This document shows, in pieces, positions 1 to 6,813 of a stretch of DNA of 64,000 nucleotides; position 1 is the stretch's first letter, and each line of letters begins with the position of its first letter. Location: contig LVWT01000051.1 in assembly GCA_002083405.1 (NCBI GenBank), positions 51,350 to 115,349 on the forward strand, in the 5' to 3' direction. The position numbers and the translations under genes were made by a program. Origin of the DNA: Nitrospira sp. SG-bin2. Its GTDB lineage: Bacteria; Nitrospirota; Nitrospiria; Nitrospirales; Nitrospiraceae. The notes under the pieces were generated by a model, which saw only the letters and a list, made by a program, of their open reading frames with translations, was not told where the DNA came from and searched no databases.

Positions 1-89
1 AACAGCCGATTTGTACACAGCGCCGGAGGATAAGACGTCTGGACGTCTTTGTCAACGGAACTGACCATCTCCCCTTGATTCATCGTAGA

Positions 90-118
90 GTGACCAGTCA
101 GCCGAGAGATGGCATAAT
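90..118 (+). promoter_or_regulatory. Probable promoter of the first two-component system
   Basis: A GTGACC element at 90-95 and CATAAT at 113-118 are separated by 17 bp, a sigma-70-like arrangement. It lies 54 bp before the response-regulator start at 173. One TTCAT occurs at 79-83, but not the three-repeat box found at 2367, so autoregulation by that box is not supported. Confidence 0.4.
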
Positions 119-172
119 AGGGTGGATCATGACGCCTGACGGTCGCACAGAAGCCTGGAACCAGGATGATCG

Positions 173-856
173 ATGCGAATACTGCTTGTTGAAGACGATG
201 TGAACCTTGCTCAGTTTATTCGGAAGGGTCTGAGAGAAGAGCAATACGCAGTGGACGTCGCGCCCGACGGCGAAGAAGGCCTGGCGATGGCCTTGAACAA
301 CCCGTACGATCTGCTGATCCTCGACATCATGCTGCCCAAGCTCGACGGCCTCACGCTCTGCCGACGCGTGCGCGCCAAGGGCAACATGACTCCGGTGCTG
401 CTGTTGACCGCGCGCAACACGGTGGAAACCAAGGTCTCCGGCTTCGATACCGGCGCGGATCAATTTTTGCCCAAGCCCTTCGCCTTCGTGGAATTACTGG
501 CTCAAATCCGAGCCCTGCTTCGCCGGGGGAGCCCGCAGCAGTTGGTGCAACTCCAAGCGGCGGATCTGAAGCTAGACCCGGCTTCTCATCGCGTCTGGAG
601 GGCGGGGCAAGAAATTTCTCTGACGAATAAGGAATATGCCCTGCTTGAGTTTCTGTTGCGCAACAAGAATCGGGTGTTGACCAGAACCGCGATCATCGAA
701 CATGTGTGGGACATCAGCTATGACCCCATGACAAACATCGTGGATGCCCATATTCGGGCCCTGCGGGCCAAGATCGACCGTGATTTTTCACCTCCGTTGA
801 TCGCCACCGTGCGCGGCGCCGGGTACATGCTCGAAGAACCGGAAACAGCCGCGTGA
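173..856 (+). CDS. OmpR-family response regulator
   Basis: This 227-residue protein is a two-domain transcription regulator. The receiver domain (about 1-115) has the acidic pocket VEDD at residues 6-9, the phospho-acceptor Asp51 (LDIMLPKLDG) and the KPF lysine near 103. The winged-helix DNA-binding domain (about 130-222) ends in the usual RGAGYML strand. It would be phosphorylated by the histidine kinase that starts at 853, four bases before this gene stops (GTGA overlap), so the two are translationally coupled. OmpR/PhoB relatives bind pairs or triples of short direct repeats spaced by about 11 bp. Such a triple lies just after the operon at 2367-2406 and is a natural candidate target. The signal sensed is unknown. 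Confidence 0.93.
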   Translation: MRILLVEDDVNLAQFIRKGLREEQYAVDVAPDGEEGLAMALNNPYDLLILDIMLPKLDGLTLCRRVRAKGNMTPVLLLTARNTVETKVSGFDTGADQFLPKPFAFVELLAQIRALLRRGSPQQLVQLQAADLKLDPASHRVWRAGQEISLTNKEYALLEFLLRNKNRVLTRTAIIEHVWDISYDPMTNIVDAHIRALRAKIDRDFSPPLIATVRGAGYMLEEPETAA

Positions 857-2280
857 AATCCCTGCGCAGTCTCATCAGTTGGTCTACCTTCCTCTTGATC
901 GCGGGGCTGCTCGTATTATCCGCTCTTGTGTACGTCACGAGCGAAGTCCTGTTGAACCGGTTCGTGGACGGACTGCTGTTAGAGTTGTCGGACACACTGG
1001 CCGAGCTCGTTGAACAGCGCCCCGAGATATTTGAAAAGAGCGGCCAGGATGTGGTGCCGGCTGGCCGAAGCACTCAGGAACGGCAGATTATACCGGATAT
1101 CCCTCACTCGCTTCGTGTTTTCTCGGCGGATGGCCGACTCCTGTGGAGTAGCCCCAATGCGGCGGTGCAGGAATCGATTCCCCCCCATATCCTTCGGCAA
1201 GTCCAGATCGAGCATACGGTGTTTGTCACTATTGAGTCGGCCACCGGAATGCCTGCCCGACATCTGTTCCTTTCCATTATGAGGGACGGGCATATTCGGT
1301 ATGTCCTTCAGACGGAAACCTCACTGCGCCATTACCGAGAAACCCTGTATGGTCTGCTGTTTCTGCTCTCCCTCGCATCCGGGGCCACGCTCGTCGTTGC
1401 CTGGATCGGCAGTGTGTGGCTGGCAAAGAAGGTCCTGGCTCCGATCGAGACCTTATGCGCTCGCGCCGAAACGATGTCTGAAGCCGATCTAGGAAAACGT
1501 CTCGCTGTGGATTCACCCTATCAGGAATTTCGGCGGCTCACCCAGGCAGTCAACTCGGTGCTGGATCAGTTCCAGCGAAACAGCGAGGTCCAACGGAACT
1601 TTTGCGAAATCGCCGCCCACGAGATGAAGACCCCTCTGACCATCCTCCAGGGAAACCTGGAGGTGGCCCTCATGAAAGCCAGGACGACTGCGGAATATCG
1701 CGATGCACTGATCAATAATCTGGAACAGGTCGGGCGGCTCATCGCGTTGACGCGCCCGCTTTTAACGCTCGCAAAATTTACCAGCAGCAAGCCTCCCATT
1801 CATCTCGCGCCTCTCGCTTTAGAACCGTTGATTCAAGAGATCGTGGATGAGCTGACCCTGCTGGCAGATGATTACCGCATTACCTTGATGTTTGAATCCC
1901 AACCCGTTCCCTCCATTCTCGGCGACGCACAGTGGCTCAAACAAGCGCTGATTAATCTGCTCGACAACGCGCTTCGATACACGCCGCCCGGCGGATTTGT
2001 CACGGTCCGATTGCACCGTGCCGGGGAATGGGTGGACGTGGCTGTCGAGGATACGGGCCATGGAATTGAGTCGGAGAATATCCCGCATCTCTTCGAGCGG
2101 TTCTATCGGACCGATTGGGCGCGGGCGAAAGATTCCGCCGGCACCGGACTCGGACTTCCCATTGTGAAGGAAATTGCGGAAGCGCACGGCGGCACGATTT
2201 CGGTCGCCAGCCAAATCCACAAGGGCTCCATCTTTACCCTGCGGTTGCCGGTCTCGACACGCCAGACGGTCTCCGCCTAA
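853..2280 (+). CDS. Sensor histidine kinase
   Basis: A 475-residue membrane kinase, starting with GTG inside the end of the response-regulator gene. A first membrane segment (about 12-34) and a second (about 166-190) enclose a periplasmic sensor region of roughly 130 residues with no recognised fold. A HAMP linker follows (about 190-240). The HisKA phospho-acceptor is His256 in AAHEMKTPLT. The ATP-binding domain shows the N box (LINLLDNALRYTP), the G1 box (VEDTGHGI) and the G2 box (GTGLGLPIV). This is a complete, intact sensor. Its partner is the regulator at 173. The next gene is a micro-protein of 27 residues, which could be an output or a feedback partner of the kinase (inference only). 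Confidence 0.93.
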   Translation: MKSLRSLISWSTFLLIAGLLVLSALVYVTSEVLLNRFVDGLLLELSDTLAELVEQRPEIFEKSGQDVVPAGRSTQERQIIPDIPHSLRVFSADGRLLWSSPNAAVQESIPPHILRQVQIEHTVFVTIESATGMPARHLFLSIMRDGHIRYVLQTETSLRHYRETLYGLLFLLSLASGATLVVAWIGSVWLAKKVLAPIETLCARAETMSEADLGKRLAVDSPYQEFRRLTQAVNSVLDQFQRNSEVQRNFCEIAAHEMKTPLTILQGNLEVALMKARTTAEYRDALINNLEQVGRLIALTRPLLTLAKFTSSKPPIHLAPLALEPLIQEIVDELTLLADDYRITLMFESQPVPSILGDAQWLKQALINLLDNALRYTPPGGFVTVRLHRAGEWVDVAVEDTGHGIESENIPHLFERFYRTDWARAKDSAGTGLGLPIVKEIAEAHGGTISVASQIHKGSIFTLRLPVSTRQTVSA

Positions 2281-2366
2281 CTTAAATAACCTCGACTTCC
2301 CAACAACTTGAGTTCCTTTGATGATATCCCATGACGGAGGAGTTTCTCCCCGCGTCGGCCGGAAAG

Positions 2367-2406
2367 ATGAAGAATTCTTCATGGTCTCCTCATGGGCTCT
2401 TCATAG
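2367..2406 (+). promoter_or_regulatory. 40-bp repeat box upstream of micro-protein, copy 1
   Basis: The box opens with a perfect 16-bp palindrome, ATGAAGAATTCTTCAT, and continues with three YTCAT motifs whose starts are 11 bp apart (2376, 2387, 2398). Eleven-bp direct repeats are the usual target geometry of OmpR/PhoB-family regulators. The same box, matching at 37 of 40 positions, lies at 28511-28550 on the other strand. In both places the box ends exactly 46 bp before the ATG of a homologous membrane micro-protein. A possible -10 element (TATATC) lies about 18 bp downstream. Confidence 0.75.
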
Positions 2407-2452
2407 AGGAGATGTAGGATTGCTATATCAAATCTAAAGGAGGTGAGAAGCC

Positions 2453-2536
2453 ATGTTTACGTTGATTTTCGGAATACTGACAGTGAGTGTCGTGCTGGCG
2501 GTTCTCTATAGAGGGTTCTCCGCAGAAGGTAACTAA
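2453..2536 (+). CDS. Single-pass membrane micro-protein, copy 1
   Basis: This 27-residue gene is too short for ordinary gene calling. It has a textbook ribosome-binding site (AAAGGAGGTGAGAAGCC just before the ATG). The product is almost entirely one hydrophobic helix with a short polar tail ending in SAEGN. The core LI-G-(I/V)-x-x-VSV-x-LAV-x-Y-x-x-F is shared with a second micro-protein at 28366-28464: 12 of the first 23 residues are identical. Both genes follow the same 40-bp box at the same distance. It starts 172 bp after the histidine kinase. The family is not one I recognise; KdpF-like and MgrB-like peptides are similar in size, but no sequence match to either is claimed. Confidence 0.75.
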   Translation: MFTLIFGILTVSVVLAVLYRGFSAEGN

Positions 2537-2587
2537 GACAAATGTGGCGCGGGCGCGTTATCCGGAGGATGATGGGATGAGCACGCG

Positions 2588-3061
2588 CTACTTTCGTTCT
2601 TTCATCGCCCGCTCGACCTCGCGGCCGGCTTCGCGGGTCTTGATGGACTCCCGGCGATCATGCTGCTTCTTGCCCTTGGCAAGCCCCAGCTCGACCTTCG
2701 CCAGCCCGCGCTCGGAAAAATAGATACGGAGGGGAACGAGCGTGAGTCCCTTCTGTTGCGTCTTGCCGAGCAGTTTGTTGATCTCTTTCTTGTGCAGCAG
2801 GAGCTTGCGCACACGGATGGGATCATGATTCATGATGTTGCCGTGGCTGTAAGGACTGATGTGGCAGTGATGGAGAAAGACTTCGGCTTCGCGGACAGAG
2901 GCGTAGCTGTCTTGCAGGTTCACCTTCCCCTCGCGTAGCGATTTGACCTCCGTGCCTTGGAGCACGATCCCGGCCTCGAACTTCTCTTCAATGAAATAGT
3001 CGTGGTACGCCTTGCGGTTTGTCACTACGACTTTGTTCGGGTCGTCTTTTGTTTTTGTCAT
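2588..3061 (-). CDS. smpB: SsrA-binding protein SmpB
   Basis: SmpB binds tmRNA and brings it to stalled ribosomes for trans-translation. The product (157 residues from the chosen start) has the family's oligonucleotide-binding barrel: the opening NRKAYHDYFIEE, the GTEVKSLREGKVNL block and the HISPYSHGN segment. The basic tail (KGKKQHDRRESIKTREA) inserts in the ribosomal mRNA channel. An upstream in-frame start would add ten residues. The inner ATG at 3061 is preferred because the product then begins MTKTKDD and has the usual length. No tmRNA gene was found in this window. Confidence 0.95.
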   Translation of the reverse strand: MTKTKDDPNKVVVTNRKAYHDYFIEEKFEAGIVLQGTEVKSLREGKVNLQDSYASVREAEVFLHHCHISPYSHGNIMNHDPIRVRKLLLHKKEINKLLGKTQQKGLTLVPLRIYFSERGLAKVELGLAKGKKQHDRRESIKTREAGREVERAMKERK

Positions 3062-3163
3062 CTCGCGTAAGCTCGTCGAGCGGTGACACATGAAGCGCTT
3101 GACGGACGGAGTGTATCAACATCCGCGCATGGGCGATACAAGAAGCGATTCACAAAAAACCCG

Positions 3164-3193
3164 CTGTCAGCTGACGGCCGTTCTTGCTACAAT
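3164..3193 (+). promoter_or_regulatory. Possible promoter giving a leaderless mRNA
   Basis: CTGTCA at 3164-3169 and TACAAT at 3188-3193 are 18 bp apart. The ATG of the DUF721 gene follows the -10 element by only six bases, so transcription would start at or next to the start codon. No ribosome-binding site is visible before that ATG. Confidence 0.4.
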
Positions 3194-3199
3194 AGCGCC

Positions 3200-3703
3200 A
3201 TGCCTCGCACCGGCTCTCTCGACTCATTCGGCTCCATTCTTGACGGCCTCGCCAAACGCCTGGGCCTCGAATCCAGACTCCTCGAACTCCGCTTGCAGCA
3301 CGAATGGCGCGACATTGTCGGGGAACCGATCGGATCCCACACCTGGCCGGCGCAGATTCGTTTCAAGAAGCTCTCGTTGGTCGTCCGGAACTCCGTGTGG
3401 CTCCAACAGCTCACGTTCTTGAAACCCGCGCTGCTCGCCAAATTGAACGAAGCCGCCGGGACGGAATTGGTGAAGGAGATCGTGCTGCGCGTCGGGGATA
3501 TCCCTGTACCGGCAACAGCGCCTTCCGACGCGCGCGCCACCGATGGGACGTCTCCTGAAGCCGAGGCTGCACTCGCAGAAGCCGCCGGCCATGTCTCGGC
3601 GATCCAGGATCCGGGTCTCCGGGAACGGTTTACATCGGTGATATCGAAATACCCGTCTCAGGCTCCGCTTCCACCGGCAACGGGTCGGTCACCTGTCCTT
3701 TGA
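3200..3703 (+). CDS. DUF721 protein, DciA-like
   Basis: A 167-residue protein. The N-terminal 95 residues match the DUF721 pattern: an initial helix (LDSFGSILDGLAKRLGLES), the conserved WRDIVGEPIGSHTWP stretch, and a strand block with LVVRNSVWLQQLTFLKPALL. DUF721 includes DciA, the ancestral loader of the replicative helicase. The position beside gyrA, gyrB, dnaN and dnaA fits that role, but the loader function is inferred. The C-terminal tail is low complexity (Ala/Pro rich). A longer frame starts at 3083, but the ATG at 3200 gives the normal domain start. The end overlaps the convergent gene 3630-4217 by 74 bp. Confidence 0.8.
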   Translation: MPRTGSLDSFGSILDGLAKRLGLESRLLELRLQHEWRDIVGEPIGSHTWPAQIRFKKLSLVVRNSVWLQQLTFLKPALLAKLNEAAGTELVKEIVLRVGDIPVPATAPSDARATDGTSPEAEAALAEAAGHVSAIQDPGLRERFTSVISKYPSQAPLPPATGRSPVL

Positions 3704-4217
3704 AGAGGGTGCGCTTGTCGTCTGAAAGTTTCCCGTTTTTGAACAGGGAACCGATTCCGGCTTCTTCCTCTCGATCCTGCAATCGATAGTATCCACGGAC
3801 CGACCGCTCATATTCTCTGACGACCGCCGCATCACCGTTCACATACATTGCCAGCTTTTCAGGATCAGTCCATCCGGCGTCATCGAAAATATAAATCAGG
3901 ATATGTGCATATTGGCCGCCGGGATCTCCCGGGGTTGTGGGGTAAATCTTCATGGATCCAAAATCGTGTCTCTGGTGGCTCACCTTTCGAAACCGCTTCA
4001 GCAGCCTTTCGATTTCTTCGTCGGTGGAGCCTCTCGGAACGTGCGCCGCGACGAGATGCTGGTTTTGAGACCCAACGGTATAGGGAGGAATCGACCGATC
4101 CGGGCGGCTGAGATACATGCCCCCCCAGATGAGCGTGAAGGAGCCGATCAGGACGCCGAGCGCCAGCTTGACGATGATATCGAGCGGTTTCTTCGTCTTG
4201 GAACCGGAAGGAGACAT
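3630..4217 (-). CDS. Membrane-anchored hypothetical protein
   Basis: A 195-residue protein with a short basic N-terminus (KTKKPLD) and one membrane segment (about 12-35, IIVKLALGVLIGSFTLIWGG). The remaining 160 residues are polar and presumably periplasmic. They contain an acidic/basic helix (DEEIERLLKRFRKV) and a Tyr-rich strand region (QYAHILIYIFDDAGW). I do not recognise the domain. It follows gyrA on the same strand after 21 bp and may be co-transcribed with it. The 3' end overlaps the DUF721 gene tail to tail. Confidence 0.75.
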   Translation of the reverse strand: MSPSGSKTKKPLDIIVKLALGVLIGSFTLIWGGMYLSRPDRSIPPYTVGSQNQHLVAAHVPRGSTDEEIERLLKRFRKVSHQRHDFGSMKIYPTTPGDPGGQYAHILIYIFDDAGWTDPEKLAMYVNGDAAVVREYERSVRGYYRLQDREEEAGIGSLFKNGKLSDDKRTLFKGQVTDPLPVEAEPETGISISPM

Positions 4218-4238
4218 CTGGGGGCATACCTGTTCGAA

Positions 4239-6716
4239 CTAGACCCCTGGAACATTTGCCGGGGCCGGATCTTCCCGCTCGCTCGGTTCGGCCAGCCTGG
4301 CCACGGCGACCACACGATCTTCGTCTCCGTCGAGATCGAGAATGCGGACGCCCTGCGTATTGCGGCCGATCTCACGGATGTCGTCCACCTTGCAGCGAAG
4401 CACCTTGCCTTGCGCCGCCATCAGCATGATCTCATCGTCGTCCCGCACTTGCAGAAAGCCGACGGCTGGGCCGTTGCGTTCGGTCGTCTTGACGCTGATG
4501 ATGCCTTTGCCGCCGCGGCCTTGAATGCGATATTCGCCGACCGGAGTCCGTTTGCCATACCCCCCCTCTGTCACGGTCAGGAGCGCCGTGGTGGAGTCGG
4601 GGGTAATGGTTTCCATGCCGATCACGTCGTTGCCTTCTTCGAGCGTGATGCCTTTGACGCCGTAGGCCATGCGGCCCATCGGCCTGACTTCTTCTTCTTT
4701 GAATCGAATGGTGATCCCTTGTTTCGTGCCGAGAAGAATCTCGCGATGGCCGTCGGTCAATTGAACTCCGATGAGCTTGTCCCCGCTCTCCAGACCCAAC
4801 GCAATGATGCCGCCTTGGCGCGGATTGCTGTACGCAGCTAACTCGGTCTTCTTGATCAGTCCCTTCTTCGTCGCCATGATGATGAAGCGGTCTTCCCGAT
4901 ATTCCTTCACCGGCAACGTCGCCGTGACCTTCTCGCCTCCGGCCAACGCCAATAAGTTTACCAGCGCTTTGCCCTTCGCTGCACGGCTGGCTTCCGGGAT
5001 CTCATGCACTTTCAGCCAATAGACCTTGCCGGCATCGGTGAAGAAGAGGAGCGTATCGTGCGTCGAAGCCGTAAAGAGGTTTACGACGAAATCCTCGTCC
5101 TTGATGCCCATGCCGATCTTGCCTTTGCCGCCCCGCCGTTGCGCGCGGTAGAGCGAAGCCGCATTGCGCTTGATATAGCCGGAATGAGAAATTGTGACGA
5201 CGACTTCTTCTTCCGCGATCAAATCTTCGATATTGATCTCGGCTTCTTCCTTCACAATCTGCGTCCGGCGGTCGTCCTTGTATTCATCACGGATCTGGGT
5301 CAGCTCGTCCTTGATGATCGACCGCACCAGCGCCTCGCTGGCCAAGACGGATTTGAGGTATTCGATCTGCTTGAGTACCTCTTGATACTCTTCCACCAGT
5401 TTGGTCCGCTCAAGCTGAGTCAAGCGCTGGAGCCGCATGTCGAGGATGGCCGTGGCTTGGATCTGACTGAGAGAGAACTGGCGCATCAACCCGGCGCGGG
5501 CTTCGTCAGGGGACTGTGACGCCCTGATAAGCGCGATGACCGCATCGAGATGATCCAGCGCGATCTTCAGGCCTTCGAGAATGTGCGCCCGCTCTTCCGC
5601 CTTGCGCAACTCGAACGCGGTCCGGCGCACCACGACTTCGCGGCGGTGTTCGAGAAAGTGATGCAGAATCTGCTTGAGGTTGAGCACCTCGGGACGATTG
5701 TTGACCAGCGCGAGCATGATGACGCCGAAGGTCGTCTCCAGCTGAGTGTGCTTATAGAGATTATTCAGCACGATCAGTGGAATTTCGTTCCGCTTTAGTT
5801 CGATGACCACCCGCACCCCTTCGCGATCGGACGATTCATCGCGCAAATCGGAAATGCCCTTCAACCGGTCATCTTGTATCAGCTCGGCAATCTTTTCGAT
5901 CAGCTTGGCCTTGTTGACCTGATAGGGAACTTCCGTGACGATGAGGCGCTCGCGATCGGTGCGTTCATCGGTTTCCACCACCACCTTCGCCCGCAGCTTG
6001 AGCAGGCCCCGTCCCGTTTCATAGGCATCTTTAATGCCGCTCTTCCCGTAAATAAAACCCGCCGTTGGGAAGTCGGGCCCCTGAATTTTCTGCATCAACT
6101 GCGCGATGGTGACGTCCTGATTCTCCAGCAGAAGCAGCAACCCATCGATCACTTCACCGAGATTGTGCGTGGGAATGTTCGTCGCATACCCGACCGCGAT
6201 ACCGCCGGCTCCGTTGATGAGGAGATTGGGCACCTTGGTCGGCAGCACGAGGGGCTCTTTACGGGATTCGTCGTAGTTAGGACCGAAGTCGACCGTATCT
6301 TTATCGATGTCAGCCAGCAGGTCTTCCGCGAGCTTGGTCATGCGTGCTTCCGTGTAGCGCATGGCCGCCGGCGAATCGCCGTCCATCGACCCGTAGTTGC
6401 CTTGGCCGTCGACCAGCGGATAGCGCATGTTGAAATCCTGCGCCATCCGGACAAGCGTATCGTAAATGGCCGTGTCGCCGTGGGGATGGTAATTCCCCAT
6501 GATCTCGCCCACGATTTTGGCGGACTTCCGGTAGGCCCGGTTGGAAGCCAGACCCATTTCATTCATGCCGTAGAGGATACGGCGATGGACCGGTTTGAGC
6601 CCGTCACGGACGTCGGGAAGCGCCCGTCCGACGATCACACTCATGGCGTAATCGAGATACGACGACTTCATCTCGTCTTCGATCGCGATGTGGCCTAATC
6701 TCTCGTCAGGCGGCAT
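4239..6716 (-). CDS. gyrA: DNA gyrase subunit A
   Basis: GyrA is the DNA-cutting subunit of gyrase, which adds negative supercoils. The 825-residue product has the winged-helix/tower region with catalytic Tyr121 in AAMRYTEARM, and the quinolone-determining stretch HPHGDTAIYD. Thr82 there occupies the position of E. coli Ser83. The C-terminal beta-pinwheel carries the GyrA box QRRGGKG, which distinguishes GyrA from ParC. The C-terminus ends with an acidic/proline tail. It follows gyrB after 97 bp on the same strand. Confidence 0.98.
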   Translation of the reverse strand: MPPDERLGHIAIEDEMKSSYLDYAMSVIVGRALPDVRDGLKPVHRRILYGMNEMGLASNRAYRKSAKIVGEIMGNYHPHGDTAIYDTLVRMAQDFNMRYPLVDGQGNYGSMDGDSPAAMRYTEARMTKLAEDLLADIDKDTVDFGPNYDESRKEPLVLPTKVPNLLINGAGGIAVGYATNIPTHNLGEVIDGLLLLLENQDVTIAQLMQKIQGPDFPTAGFIYGKSGIKDAYETGRGLLKLRAKVVVETDERTDRERLIVTEVPYQVNKAKLIEKIAELIQDDRLKGISDLRDESSDREGVRVVIELKRNEIPLIVLNNLYKHTQLETTFGVIMLALVNNRPEVLNLKQILHHFLEHRREVVVRRTAFELRKAEERAHILEGLKIALDHLDAVIALIRASQSPDEARAGLMRQFSLSQIQATAILDMRLQRLTQLERTKLVEEYQEVLKQIEYLKSVLASEALVRSIIKDELTQIRDEYKDDRRTQIVKEEAEINIEDLIAEEEVVVTISHSGYIKRNAASLYRAQRRGGKGKIGMGIKDEDFVVNLFTASTHDTLLFFTDAGKVYWLKVHEIPEASRAAKGKALVNLLALAGGEKVTATLPVKEYREDRFIIMATKKGLIKKTELAAYSNPRQGGIIALGLESGDKLIGVQLTDGHREILLGTKQGITIRFKEEEVRPMGRMAYGVKGITLEEGNDVIGMETITPDSTTALLTVTEGGYGKRTPVGEYRIQGRGGKGIISVKTTERNGPAVGFLQVRDDDEIMLMAAQGKVLRCKVDDIREIGRNTQGVRILDLDGDEDRVVAVARLAEPSEREDPAPANVPGV

Positions 6717-6813
6717 AGATCTCCCCCAAAAGCTATCGGCTTACAGCCCTCAGCTATCAGCTTTGGCTCGTCAGCTCTGGAAAGCTGACCGCTGAATGCT
6801 GACAGCTTCCTCG
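6717..6813 (-). repeat. AGCT-rich intergenic repeat between gyrB and gyrA
   Basis: The spacer is built from repeated AGCTATCAGCT / TCAGCT / AAGCTGA words. CAGCTTT at 6758-6764 pairs with AAAGCTG at 6781-6787. It looks like a degenerate short palindromic repeat. It may fold in the mRNA between gyrB and gyrA. Confidence 0.5.

Noticed and set aside
2453..2536. Assignment of the micro-protein as KdpF
   Set aside because: Size and single helix are similar, but no kdpABC genes are nearby and the shared VSVxLAVxY core is not a KdpF pattern that I know.
3903..6698. Plus-strand frames of 274-312 codons opposite gyrA
   Set aside because: Shadows of gyrA; low-complexity His/Arg/Asp-rich composition typical of antisense frames.
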